The position numbers and the translations under genes are program-made. 64,000 nucleotides of DNA from Trematomus loennbergii (taxonomy: Eukaryota > Chordata > Actinopteri > Perciformes > Nototheniidae). How positions within the stretch are numbered: the stretch's first letter is position 1; the number at the start of each line of letters is the position of its first letter. This document shows, piece by piece, positions 1 to 11,420 of the stretch. The notes below the pieces were generated by a model. The model did not search any database, was not told the DNA's origin, and saw only the letters and a list, made by a program, of their open reading frames with translations. The stretch is from the NCBI GenBank assembly GCA_012861695.1, contig JAAOOA010000127.1:23250767-23314766 (forward strand). The letters run 5' to 3'.

Positions 1-90
1 TCTGGGAAACTGTGATAGTAAAAAGATACTCTATCGCTGCATACTGCTCCTCACACACTTGTACTGTATCACATACACACTAGGAAGTAG

Positions 91-300
91 GACTGCAACT
101 AACGATTATTTCATAATTGCCCATTTATGTCCTCAATTCATTATTGCTGCTCTCTGAAATGTGAAAATAATTGTCCTCATAACTTTAGAGAGCCCAAGGT
201 GACAAATTGCATGTTTGGTTTGTGACAGTGCACAAACCCAAAATAGAACAAATGTGGGGATACGGCAGACACAATATCAGAGTTTAACTTCACAAATATT
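91..300. repeat. old dispersed repeat fragment, teleost type
   Basis: The stretch opens with GCAACTAACGATTATTTCAT and later has the order 'agagcccaaggtgac', 'gtttggtttgtgacagtgcacaaaccca' and 'gagtttaacttcac'. This order recalls a very common teleost dispersed repeat that I know only by resemblance. The match is divergent, with many changes and gaps, so the copy is old. Its ends are not defined and no target-site duplication was found. Unique sequence with an odd motif order is the alternative. Confidence 0.45.
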
Positions 301-1095
301 GCAGCCATAAACATTCATAATAAAGATATGAGAAAGGTGAATAGAAAATAAAAATATATATAATATATATATTTATTTTCTTGTGCTTTATCAGAGTTTC
401 CTTTATTGCCAAAGTAATTAGACTCAAAATAGAAATGGAAAGTATGTAACCATAGCTACACAAAAAGAAGAATTGGAAAAGATTGAATTGGTTGATCCTG
501 ATTATGATATGCGTTTTACTCAAATGTTAGCACTATTGAATTTTTTTTAACATCATGGTTGTTGTCCACTAGTATATGGCAACAACACTCATCCAAATAT
601 ATAACATAAAGCAGTAAATCAAATAAGTCAATGATCAAAATGTTGTTAACTCATTTAATATTGATCAACTTTATTGTTTCACCTCTACGAGACAGACACA
701 TGCATTCATGTAGCGAACTTCATTAAGTGAATCTCTCATTCACACCCAACACACACTAGCCAGAATGATCTGTGAGTCCCCAAATCCTGTCCAGACTACA
801 GCCTTTTCTCTGCCATGATTGCTCTGTTCCCCAGGAGGCAGTATAAGGAGCTGGAGCTGCAGTGATTGTTGATGGATGCCTATTGGAATGAGCAGCACGT
901 AAAGCGCACCCCCTCCCCACCTCCACCTGTAATCCCGAAAAATGGACTCTACGTATTAGTGAGGCGCTTAAAAGGCAGGAGCCATTTCATACGGTCACAC
1001 ATTAAAGCTGCCTGTACTTCTAGAGGCTGAGGGGATCCTATTCCCCTGGCTCAGTATCAAAACCTTTAGAGACGAGAGGTTGTGACTTACAGCGG
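301..1095. other. AT-rich non-coding stretch
   Basis: There is an imperfect TA run near 354-372 and generally AT-rich sequence up to about 680, then more balanced composition. No splice-framed exon, RNA gene or recognisable repeat was seen. The short open frame in 290-523 (minus) is low-complexity, rich in I, Y, F and S, and is rejected as coding. Confidence 0.5.
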
Positions 1096-1150
1096 TGAAA
1101 TGCAACTTAGTTACAGTACTCAAGTAAATATACTTAGTTAAGTCTCTTGT
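1096..1150 (+). repeat. fragment resembling the right end of MITE D
   Basis: The order 'acagtactcaagtaaatata' then 'cttagttaa' resembles the right end of the element at 13610-14289, which has 'atactcgagttaatgtactt' then 'agtcac', in the same orientation. The left part is absent or unrecognisable, so this is a truncated or decayed copy. It is short enough that chance similarity is possible. Confidence 0.35.
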
Positions 1151-1189
1151 CAAGATCATTAATTGGTAAATACTTTGATGATTTTTCAT

Positions 1190-1573
1190 TTAAAAGGTAG
1201 GGTAGGTAAGTTTGAGAAACCGGCTCGAGATCGCTAGAATTTGAAAATACACAACCGGAGAAAATCTGCCACTTCCTTACAGAGCCCCTCCTCCAACACA
1301 CACGAACGCGCACATGACCAATGAGGGCACGAGATAAGTCTGTGCACAGATGGAAGGCTGACAGGCAGATCGGCCATCCAGTTATCGGGCCGGCTAAAAT
1401 GATTGGTCGTGCTTTTTACAGTATTACGGCTTCCACAGATGACATTTCTTTATGGATTTTTTGTCAAAGCACTTAAGATATTCATTGCTATCGGGATGTT
1501 AAGAGCATTCCATGGAATATAACAAAAAGTGTATCTCGAGCCGGTTTCTCAAACTTACCTACCCCACCTTTAA
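1190..1573 (+). mobile_element. MITE family A, copy 1 (TTAA-flanked)
   Basis: The element body is 1194-1569 (376 bp), flanked by TTAA at 1190-1193 and 1570-1573. The terminal inverted repeats are about 37 bp, beginning AAGGTAGGGTAGGTAAG on the left and ending CTTACCTACCCCACCT on the right, and they include the CCGGCTCGAGAT block. It encodes no protein, so it is non-autonomous. It is nearly identical to the copy at 23704-24080 and more distantly related to the inverted copy at 9362-9741. TTAA duplications suggest a piggyBac-like mobilising transposase, but the termini do not start with the CCC typical of piggyBac, so the superfamily is open. An extra A follows the left TTAA. The left arm of the central palindrome seen in copy 3 is missing here, near 1382-1394. 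Confidence 0.9.
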
Positions 1574-2097
1574 ATGCCAAACATCCTATGGCTCCAGCTC
1601 CTCAAATGTGAAGATGTGGGCTTTCTACAGACTTTGTAACAAAGTAGGTACTACTTATTATTACTTTTAATTTAAGGCAGAATGAGTAGGACTGGTTGGT
1701 TTTGGTTTGCCATCAAGCCATTTAAAGTTGACCTCTCCTCTCCGGATACAATGAGTGACAGCCAACACCAGATTCACACTTATTTTTTAAACATGCTTAA
1801 TCCGCTTGACATTTTGCCATGCTATATTTGCGTTTTTCCAGCGCTGTCTCTTCCTTACAATCTGGCACGTATCGCTTGGATTGGTTGATGCTGAGAAACT
1901 TCTCGTAAAACCCAAAATAAGGAAATAAAAGCAGATGGCAGAGTACAGACAGACACCACAATATTAATAAGGAATGAATTTGTTAAGTCATTCGTTCACT
2001 CGTTCTGCTTCTATTTTAAGGATGCATTCTTCTTCCACAACTGGTGAGTAATACACATGATGTGATGCATACCTACACATTCATACCTCCCCTGATG
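1574..2097. other. unique non-coding stretch
   Basis: Unremarkable sequence between MITE A copy 1 and the motif-rich block at 2098. I saw no exon, repeat family or RNA gene. Confidence 0.5.
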
Positions 2098-2290
2098 AAT
2101 GGCAAGGATTATATTACATTTTTTGATTTGGTTCTGATTAATTGCCCAGTCCTTGGGTGATCACCGATTCTAATCAAATGCAGACAAACAAAGGTCAGAG
2201 GGAATTAGCCCCCAGTCGCCTAAAAATAAGCCGCTTTAATCAGGATGCAGATGGCCTGATTATGGGCCGGTCGTGTGGCGTAGCTGAGGC
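2098..2290. promoter_or_regulatory. candidate conserved regulatory element
   Basis: A dense run of homeodomain-type cores (ATTA/TAAT) with other AT-rich motifs: 'ttctgattaattgccc', 'gattctaatcaaatgc', 'gctttaatcagg' and 'cctgattatgggcc'. The block has no low-complexity sequence and no open frame. Such density is typical of developmental enhancers, but conservation cannot be judged from one genome, so this is motif-based inference only. Confidence 0.3.
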
Positions 2291-3224
2291 GTGTCAGGGA
2301 TAGCATCTGCACCTCGTTTCTAAAGGTGCCACTGTGTCTTTCATGTCAGGTGAGTGCGCTGACATTCTGTCACATACAGACTTCAGATGTGGTGGGTTGG
2401 AGGGGGCCAGGCATCAAAGACTAGGTTTAAACTGGCAGGGGCTAACACAGACGCACACATCACACTTCTTTTAAAATAAAAAAAGACATGGACAGCGGCG
2501 AACACGCGCCCACATGCACCAGCCATGACCGGTGACAAGCGTTAACTTTGAGTGTGCGATAGCGCTGATGTCTGGCAGCAAAGCCTACATTTCAGTCTCT
2601 TTATCTCCTGAGCCTTCTGCTGATAATTACAGCCATCGCTTCTCTCGCACTCAGTCACACCCAGGCTGCCAGTCTGCGCAGCTCGAGCCAGAGGAATTAT
2701 CAGTCGGGCCATCGCAAACCGAAGCACGCCAAGGTCAGGCCCTGTGTTCAATTTCACTTTTGATTCCAGTCCACCTTTCTTTCTCCTCCACCATTTAGTC
2801 CTGTCCACTCCTCCTCTCCCAGCCCACCCACACTGTCGCTGTTGTATTTCGCTGCAGGGCTAACCTCTATTTCCAGGACAACCAGCGCATTGACACTATT
2901 CATTTCCAATCCTGCAGAGTGGTCTGCTGAATGGAAATTGACGATTCAATTTTTGGAATGAAACTCAAGAGTCCTTTTTAGAATTGACTCTCCCCTCCCC
3001 TCTCCCCTTGCTTGGTGCCCTGTTCTGCCAACTCTTCTGCCCCCCGCAACTCGCTATCTCCGTCCTGGTCCGCTGAGTACAGCCAATTTCTCCGCTTGTA
3101 TGGAGACGTGGGCGAGATGGCTACCGAAAAGCACAGCTTAAAACGCCCTGCAGCACCCACAGACTTCTCTCAGACACCTTTTCCTTCTCATCACTTACCT
3201 GCCATCAAACAAGCAAACACTTAA
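2291..3224. other. unique non-coding stretch
   Basis: Mixed composition with a C- and T-rich part around 2750-3060. Open frames of 60-90 codons occur on both strands here, overlapping each other, with no splice sites or recognisable domain. I see no supported feature. Confidence 0.45.
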
Positions 3225-3460
3225 AACCAAAGGGTTTATTTTCAGCATTGCTCCCAGCTGGATGTTGGGTGGCAATTTAAAAATGATCTATGCAAATGTA
3301 ATTTCGCTGTGTGTCATCCAACACAGCCAATTAATGAGTGAGCTTCTCCAACCCAACTATAAATTAACAGGGCTAGATATAATAGCTAGATTAATGTGTT
3401 TTTCTGGCACTTGCCTAATTGCTAAAAGACTCCGGTGGGGCTAGTGAAAGCTGCCTCGTT
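3225..3460. promoter_or_regulatory. candidate regulatory element with POU octamer
   Basis: A perfect octamer ATGCAAAT lies at 3290-3297. It is followed within 150 bp by 'ccaattaatgag', 'ataaattaac', 'tagattaatg' and 'cctaattgc', all containing homeodomain cores. The sequence is complex and free of simple repeats. The combination is typical of POU/homeodomain-driven enhancers. The function is inferred; only the motifs are seen. Confidence 0.35.
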
Positions 3461-4554
3461 TCTACATGTGATAGAGTGAGTTAAGACAGAGAGGGATAAA
3501 CGCCTGCATCAACTCAATTTATCATTTATATGAACTTTTGTTGTCTCTCCTCTTGGTTTTTATGGCGGGTAATGCACGAGGAAAGTGATGGAGAGAGATA
3601 TTTCGCCCTCAGGGAACTTGTATCTCATTCAGCAGAAATTACTAGCATCAGTTAACTTGGTGGATTGAGTTTGGTCTGAAGGACGGCATTAACTTCAGTA
3701 AGACTCAGTCATTTATTAATGGAAAACAAATCCATAAGTTGTCAGAGGGGCATATGTTCATGGATGTTGTATCTAGTAATGAGAAATGAGAGCTAGAGGC
3801 AGAGAGAAAACATGGAAGATGGAGAGAAAGAGTGGGTTAAGAGGTAAAGGGATACAGAGAGGATGTTTCAGTGAGAGGAAGGGGGGAGAAAAAGAGTGAT
3901 ACTGAGAAAGACAGAAAACAAGCTCCATGATCCGACACAGCACATCGCCACCAAGGAGGCCTTTTGTTTTGCCCCTCTCAACCGATTGTTCTCTTCGCCG
4001 AGGGTGAGAACGCTAATCCGCTGTGGAAAGCGGAGTTGGGAGGATTTACTCTAAGTATCCCTATTAGTGGGAATGTGCTGATATGAGGAGGGGGGAGAGA
4101 GCAATAACGGGTGAAGGGAGAAGGTAGAGGGCAGAATGAACAAGGAGGAAGAGGAGAGCAGCAGGAGGGGCGTAGAGTATTCTGAATACACTGTAGGTGC
4201 CATATGAATCTTTAATACAGGAGCTTAATGGTGAGGGAGGGAAGAAGGGAGGAGTGGAGAATATAAAGAGAGTGAGGGAAAAGGGAAAGGAATCTCCGAG
4301 GAGGTTACTGAGCCCCGCGTATCAAAACACTCCCGATAAGTGCCAGCCTCCCAGGATCAAACCTAATTCTCCACAGCCACCTGGAGCTGGAGTCCCTTTC
4401 AGACGCAGCAAATGGTGGTAAAGGACAGACTTCTCTTTGTCTTCAAAAAAAACAACAGAGACAGGTCTGGTGTTCAGATGAAGATATGATAACGGATCTT
4501 TCCAGGTGATACATGTCTTAATTGCTTTTGTTAAACACATATCCTGCTGGAAGC
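3461..4554. other. non-coding stretch with purine-rich plus strand
   Basis: Between about 3780 and 4310 the plus strand is strongly G+A rich, with many gagag, ggaag and aaagagtg runs. No exon was recognised. Peptides read from this tract are rich in K, E, R and G because of composition alone. Confidence 0.5.
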
Positions 4555-4830
4555 TTGGCCATGCTACATCGTTTTAATTACACGCACAAGAGCCTAATTA
4601 GTTGTATCTGTTGTACCAGAGGCTAACGTGCAACCAATTAGACCAAATCAAAAAGGATGGTATAGTCAGACGAGGGAAATGTGCGTTCTTTGTTCTTGCT
4701 CACTATTCATCAAATAACAGAGGGAAGTGAAAGACAGCGCTGAACTTCCCAAGTTGCTGATGTCATGATCAAACCTGCTATCTTTAAACTAATTAAATAC
4801 AGTTCCTCGTATGGGTGCTTGAACGAGTGG
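4555..4830. promoter_or_regulatory. candidate conserved regulatory element
   Basis: It contains 'gttttaattacacg', 'gcctaattagttg', 'ccaattagacc', 'ttcatcaaataac', 'gatgtcatgatc' and 'aaactaattaaatac' within 280 bp. That is an unusually dense set of TAATTA/TAATTG homeodomain cores in otherwise complex sequence. There is no coding potential. Regulatory role is inference. Confidence 0.3.
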
Positions 4831-6539
4831 CTGCCTCGCTTGTCAGTGTCTCGATCTCTTTGTCTCGCTCACTGATGATGATAATCGCTAAAGTGGAGAA
4901 ATCATTTGTTCCATGACAAAGCCTAAAACAACAAAGCTCATTATTGTGCAACAAGCTTCAGGATTAACACTGTCAAAGTGCAGTTTCCAGAGTCAGATTT
5001 CCACTGGTTGCCATAAATAAATTAGAAAGAGAGCAGAGTGTGTCTGAAGAGCAGAAATACTGTTTTTGCTGCTCGGTGATATTTAAATGGAGGAGTCTTG
5101 TGGGTGCTGCTGTTGCACTATGGTAACTAATTGTTAAACAGGCAGCCCTCAGGGGAGATGAGATATATCCCAGCAAGGAACATCTGACATGGGAGCTTAG
5201 AGCTAAAATTATTCGAGAACATTCACAAATGATTTCCCTAATGACATGATCAACAACATGGGTGAAACAGCATATCCACCACTTAAGAAACACAACACAT
5301 CAAAGCCTTCTCCAAATCCCCCAAAAGAGCAACTCCTTCCCTACACACTGATGCACAACAATCCTGGAAACTACCACATGAATCGCAGGTTCTCGCCAAA
5401 ACTTTAACATTTGGCACTGAAGGCTTTTTACGTCCTCCCTTCTGCAAATCTACCACATTTTAGAGAGCACATAATGGTCTCCTAGGGAAACAATACAGCA
5501 CAGTCGGCATTTCAGAGCATGTAGCGCTTCATCTCTGCACGTTTCCCTTTTTAGATGTTAATAACCTGTAGGTCTGACTCTGCAACAATCACTCCCATCA
5601 GGCAATGAGAAGCACCTATTGTGCAATGCAGAATTAGCAGTGGCAAAATGAAATCCTGCTGTGTTTTTCTCCAGCCATGATTACAGCCCTGAAAGAACAC
5701 CTAGCTAGCTAGGTTTTTGTTCATGTTTCTACACATAGAGATGCCTTGTTTGAACCCTTTTAGCCTTGTTCGAAGAGCCAAGGTGAAGTACGCACTGTTA
5801 TCAAGAGGTACACATGAATAAGTAGCTGCACAGATAAACATGTGGGAGTGCAAAGGACCTTATGCTAATAATAAGTGGTGTCTGGTGGAGCTGGTCCATT
5901 CCCTTGATTGGTTCTATTCAGGAGAAGTGTCGGGCTTATGGCTTGGCAATCCACATCCCAAATAGTCCCTGACAAGTTACATCTGAGTGGTGGGAGTGAG
6001 CTGAGGGGGAAGGAAGGAAGGACGTGGTGGTGTGTAAGTACTGATTGTTACCATGGCAATGCTAGACCAAGGATCAGGAGGTGAGATCTCATGGCGTGCA
6101 GCGCTTGATGGCTGCGCGAGGCCACACGTGGGAGATATTTCCAAGGTTTATAATCACTGTCAGCCGTCAGCTCAAGGGGTGTGTGCACACACATGTGTAC
6201 TATGTCTGAGTATTTGTGTGCACGTGTCACCGTGTGCAAGCCTGTTACAATCTTCCTGGGAAACTCATCTGGCCTAAGCCTCCAACTGGCAGCGAAATCC
6301 TAAAATCCTACCTACCAGCTTTCTCATGAGTGACAATCTTCTCTTGCAGGGCCCTTGTGGGCTCTTACTTTTGAAAGAAAGAGAAGAAAAACATTTGTAA
6401 GAAAGCAGGATGTTTGAATCTAACAAGGGATGAATAAAATCAGGTTGCCATGCTGCTGTGGCACAAGTATTCTAACATAACGCATGTTTTCTTATATCCC
6501 GATCGATAACAAGTATGTAGGCCGGTTACGCAACCCTGC
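4831..6539. other. unique non-coding stretch
   Basis: No repeat family or exon was recognised. A GT-rich patch lies around 6180-6235 ('gtgtgtgcacacacatgtg'). The 106-codon frame at 4973-5293 (minus) has no domain or convincing splice context. Confidence 0.45.
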
Positions 6540-6780
6540 ATCTTGGATCAAATCAATGCCAGCCTGCTTAAGAAAATCTCATCAACATTTCGCTGTGGTA
6601 TGCCTATCCGGTCTTTCGATCATCAACTTAAGCTCTGAATTTTCATTAGGAGGCACTTAATAGAGACAGGCACGTTTAGAGTCTCTCTATGGGTGGGTGG
6701 GTTGCGTCGATTAGGCCAAGTTAATCTCTATCACAATAAATAACATTGATTACAAACGGTGAATGCCAGGAGAGGCTGTT
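6540..6780. promoter_or_regulatory. candidate conserved regulatory element
   Basis: Complex AT-rich sequence holding 'gatcaaatcaatgcc', 'tttcattaggagg', 'cgattaggccaag', 'gttaatctctatc' and 'cacaataaataacattgatt' followed by acaaa. The last combines SOX-like ACAAT/ATTGA words with homeodomain cores. There is no simple repeat and no open frame. Function is inferred from motif density. Confidence 0.33.
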
Positions 6781-7383
6781 AAGATTAAAGAGCAAAGGAG
6801 GATGGGAGTTGACGTATGACAAGAGCGGTGGAAATAAATAAGTGGAGACTAAATCTAAGAGAGGGTGATAGAGACCCTACAGATTGAGAGTATATGTGTT
6901 TGTGTGAATTTGAGGCTGGAAACTAGATTGGGTAACCACAGTCATTCCTTTCGGAGTATCAGATTCTCAGTGAGTCAGAGTGTCAGACCGCTAACAGACA
7001 CACTGGGCTTTTCTGGCGGGACACATGCACTAAGAGGCTTTAACATACAGAGAAACAGGGGCCGGCTCGTGTTTCCTTGGCCGAGGTGAACATTAACAGA
7101 AACAAATCAAACCAAACCCATAATGACATTGCCGCCGCTGAAAATAATCTTGGCTGCACACTTTGGGTGAAGAAGCGGTTTCTCTGCGAATGCGGTTCAC
7201 TCGAGGGTCACAGTGGCAGGGAAGAATTGTTTTCAGCTAAATCCAATCCTGAGTTGCTATAATAAGTTCTTGACAGTAGGGAAAATACCAGAACTCTGCT
7301 CTAGTTCTGCAAGAATGAGACGTTTAGTTTTACTTCTCTGTCCATAAAAAGGGAGAGAGAAAAATCACCAATGTTAGTATTCA
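6781..7383. other. unique non-coding stretch
   Basis: No exon, RNA gene or repeat was recognised before the TTAA that flanks MITE C. Confidence 0.45.
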
Positions 7384-7878
7384 TTAAAGGGGACCTATCA
7401 TGCAAAATGCACTTTGTACGTCTTTTATACATGAATATGTGTCCCCGGTGTTCCAGGGAACTCACCAAGTGTCAGAAAACACAACCCTCTCTATTTTTCC
7501 TCCATACCCAAATCTCTAAAAAAGGGCTGCAACGGATCTGATAAAAACTGATCCAGATTTGAACACTGTCCTGACGTCAGGACGGTGGCGCTACGGCTAT
7601 TGGGCCAACTCCACCAATCAGGAGGAGACGCCACGGCCATTGCCGTTCGAAAGCGCTGGAGACGCTGTAGTACATATGCCAGGCCTGTAGGTGGTGCTGT
7701 TCTCACTGAATCTGCCCTTGCACAAACAGAGCTATAAAATGTCAAATTGAGCAAATGAGGCATGGCTAAAATGCATGATCTGTTTGGTATTTTGAAAAAA
7801 AAAAAGTATAATATATGCCTTATATAGGTATGGTCCTACACTATATTATTCAAATATAGCATGATAGGTCCACTTTAA
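7384..7878. mobile_element. MITE family C (TTAA-flanked)
   Basis: The element body is 7388-7874 (487 bp), flanked by TTAA at 7384-7387 and 7875-7878. The ends are inverted repeats of about 15 bp: AGGGGACCTATCATG on the left, and CATGATAGGTCCACT on the right, whose reverse complement is AGTGGACCTATCATG. It recalls an abundant short element in fish genomes. It has no transposase and the right third is AT-rich. It carries the 16-bp perfect palindrome GTCCTGACGTCAGGAC at 7568-7583, which contains a full CRE (TGACGTCA, 7572-7579). The minus-strand 90-codon frame inside it is an accident of the repeat. Confidence 0.85.
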
Positions 7879-9357
7879 GTTTATCTAAATTTCATTTGGT
7901 TAAAGTGGACAGTTCTATAAAAGAGTGGGAGATACAGCAATGTTCTCAAGGGCAATGACCTTGCACAGCTTAATATATCTTTCCTATGTTTGCTGCCTTG
8001 GTATACTGCCTGGATTTGTTTACAATGCAGCATGCTCAACATCACAAATCGGGGATTGCGTGGCTGTTGTCAGGGATTACCGGTCTGGTCTTTGAGTTTT
8101 TCATTAAATTGCTGTATTGGAAAACAAACAAATAAGAAAAAAAAACTCCATCATCCCTTTGCAGAAAAGGCCATCTCGCACATACATTTGCAGGACACAC
8201 ATCTATTTGTACTAAGGTTGTTGTTTTTTATTCTATCTAAAATGGTGCGCATCCTCATGAATAAATAAATGATCTGACAGAATGCTGTGACAGAGACACA
8301 TGAGCTTTTGTATTTTCAAGATGAGAGTCACATTGACATTGTGGAGGAAAGCATAAATCAAGAAAAGCTTACAACCACAGGGTGGACATTGCATACAGTG
8401 TGTATGTTTTTTTTAAGCTGTAATATGTTTAATATCTAAGCTCTTTATCCTATATGGGGCTGCAGCGTGATTTGGTTTGACACCGTAGAGTGGAATCCTC
8501 TTACTTCCGTCTTTATGAGGTCAGCAGTGGAAATGGACAGAGTTCAGACAGATGGGACCCGAGGGAATGAGGCAGGGAAAAGAGATAAAAATGGGGACGA
8601 GCATCAAAGCCAGCAGGGGATGAGGACAGGAAAGGAACGGTTGCCGAGACAGAAATGTAAAAGTAAGGGGAAAGACGACGAGTGACGAATGGTACGGAGA
8701 TAATCAGAGAAAAGCTAGGAGATTAAAAGCGTCACGCTTCAAACTAAGAGCCTGCCGGATTTCCGTACAGTGTCTGAAAACCCCTCCCATGTTACCTTTC
8801 TGATGTTGGTACTGGGAGAAAGTGTCAGACTTCTCTAACTTTCCAAAAAACAGGAAATCAGACATGTACGCCTTTCTTTCAGCAGCGATAGGCCAGGTTA
8901 GCAGAGGTGTCACACAACTACTTCTGTCCCTTTCATAGAGCAAATGAACCCAACACTTCGAATGCCTTGGATGACAGATTGTCTTAATGTGTGAGCCGTT
9001 TTAAAAAAAGATTATCACGCCTCATCCTTTTCTGTGGTGACAGGTTTTTCAGGCCGCCTTTGAATATTGACTTTTCAGACCAGATATAATCCCTTTTGCT
9101 TTAAGACGTGATCGGTCAACATGTAATACTGGGGTCCAAAATATATTAGTTAATAATATATCTATGATTAAATAAGGAACAATCACAATGCGTTTTCTTT
9201 TTGGATCAGATAATAGTTCAGATCAGAATCCTTCCAGAACATTTTTGGATATTTCAATAACTTTGAAAGACAGTTTTCTTGTGAAACGTCACCATTAATA
9301 GTAAAAATGGATTAACGAATAAGGTTTTCAAGAAGTGCATTAACACCTTGTGTTAGC
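7879..9357. other. unique non-coding stretch
   Basis: Includes poly-A at 8138-8146 and AT-rich runs near 9130-9180. No exon or repeat family was recognised. A purine-rich patch around 8520-8680 produces K/E/R-rich frames only. Confidence 0.45.
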
Positions 9358-9745
9358 TTAAAGGTGGGGTATGTAATTTATTTCAGAAACACTTTGTTAT
9401 ATTCCATGGAATGCTCTTAACATCCCGATAGCAATGAATATATGAAATGCTTTGACAATAAATACATATCAAAAGTTAATCTGTGGAAGCCGTAGCGCTG
9501 TAAATAGCACGACCGATCATCTGAGCCGGCCCGGCTAAAATAACTGAATGGCCTACCTGCCTGTCAGCCTTCCATCTCGTGCACAAACTTATCTCGTGCC
9601 CTCATTGGTCATGTGCGCGTTTGTGTGTGTTGGAGTAGGGGCTCTGTAAGGAAGTCTGAAGGAAGAAGCAGATTTTTCCAGTTGTGTACTTTCAAATTCT
9701 AGCGCACTCGAGCTGGTTTCTCCAAAATGACATACCCACCTTTAA
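9358..9745 (-). mobile_element. MITE family A, copy 2 (inverted, divergent)
   Basis: The element body is 9362-9741 (380 bp), with TTAA at 9358-9361 and 9742-9745. It lies in the opposite orientation to copies 1 and 3: the segment from 'gttatattccatggaatgct' onward is the reverse complement of their right part. It is clearly more divergent. Its left terminal repeat (AGGTGGGGTATGTAATTTAT) lacks the GGCTCGAGAT block present in both ends of the other copies, so this is an older copy or a separate subfamily with weaker terminal symmetry. It is non-coding. Confidence 0.88.
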
Positions 9746-11420
9746 GCAAGCCCCCTAGAACAAATACAATCAAACCCAGACTTGGTGACCGCATTCAACC
9801 ATAAAGGTTAAAGGACATTTTCTTGAAGGATGAGGGCATTTTCCCTGGAAAGGTAGGGAAACTAACTTTAGTTCTAATGAACACTACACAATTGGAACAG
9901 GGTCAATTGATGGTGTAATAAAGTGACTGTACAGAAATGTAGCATATTTACAAAAGTAGATTTAGGGTTTAGTTACTCTTTAGGAGCACAAGAAAAAGAC
10001 AGGATGTAACAATGTTCTGGTCTAAAGGGTCCTAATGTTGTTGATTTCCTCTTTGCATAAGGGATTAAGAGACATATTTTCCATTAGTCACAGAAGAATG
10101 AGAGTCCAATTTACTTGCACCTGCTAACAAATACATCTCTTCTTTAAGCATTGCACTCCTTCCTCTTTTCCCCGCCTGGCCCGTTAACTCGGCTGCCCTC
10201 AGAACATTGATGTGGCCACTATTTTCTGCGCAGGCCACGGGGTCCTCTGTAAAAATGAGAAGTCGCCAAGTGCTGTCTGAAGTGAAGCTTTGATAAAGAG
10301 TGCCCTTTTTCCACTTCGCCGCTCAGATCTGCAGGATGCCGTCTGTTACAGAAGCCTCCACTACCCCCCCCCCCCCTCACAGAAACCACCCTCCCAACCC
10401 TCCACACATCTTTTAGAGACAAACCAGGCAGGCAGAAATGCTCCTGCTAGTCTCCATCCTCGGGGCAAGAACACAGCCCTGACAACTATCTCCTCCCTGC
10501 GACAAGCAATCCTTTTCCGCCGGGTGGCCCGAAGAAAAGTGTTGATGCTTACAAAATGCATGACAGCCATTCACTTATGTTAACAGCCCGCGCACAGAGA
10601 AGAGCAGCATCCCTCTGTTTGAGTTTAGTTTTATTTTCAATCACCCCTTCTAACATCTGAACTCTGCAGTCTCAAGAGGGGGAGGAGGACAGTTGACAGT
10701 GAGCCAGACAGCTCCTTTCCGCCAGGGGTTTCAACTCTTTGTCCTGCAGAGAGGATTGGGTGTGCAGGCGGGGAAAAGGGTGAGGGGGTGTGAGCTGGGT
10801 TGGGAGGAATGATGGTTTAGCAAAAAGGGGGGAATGGAGGGGACTGAAGAGAAGTGGCCCATCAATATCCTGTCATGGCTGCCTCGGAGAACTACTGAAA
10901 CAGAAATGCTGAGATAACACAAGGCAGACAAGTTTACTTCCTTGCTTCTCTAATTCATGCAGGACAACAACTGGGGAAAAGTTTACTTGACTCCCATTTA
11001 GAGGCGGGAGCAAAAAGCCGAAGAATAATCAATGTCAGTGGACCTTTGTGGATAGAATAATCAGAGAGCGTAGTGCTTGGTGTATGCTGTGTTTTTTGGA
11101 GCTCCACAGGGCTTAGTACAGGGCCTAAACATGTTATTCAAATACCAAGAGTAAAAGAAGGAAATATGGTCTTCAGGGCCACAAAACCTCAGAAACAAAT
11201 TTGAGGTCAGCAATTGGAAAGCTACGAGCAAAACTGAGGGGAATTAATCACTGCTGTTTTGGTATAAACAGCTCAAATAGGAGTCAATTGTTTAAAGTCT
11301 GCAGGATTTTTGCAGCTGAGCAGATACTCATCACCCTGATTTCTCTTTCCAACTAATCACTCCAGATAGACGATGCTTTAAGAAGCTTCGTGTTTATTCT
11401 GCAGAGGTCTACATCCTAAT
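9746..11420. other. unique non-coding stretch with a C13 run
   Basis: A run of 13 C lies at 10364-10376. Overlapping frames of 60-100 codons on both strands at 10219-10583 arise around this proline/glycine-coding run and are rejected as genes. Nothing else was recognised. Confidence 0.45.

Noticed and set aside
10219..10583. Overlapping 67-97 codon frames on both strands near 10.4 kb
   Set aside because: Both depend on the C13 run and overlap each other. No domain or splice structure.
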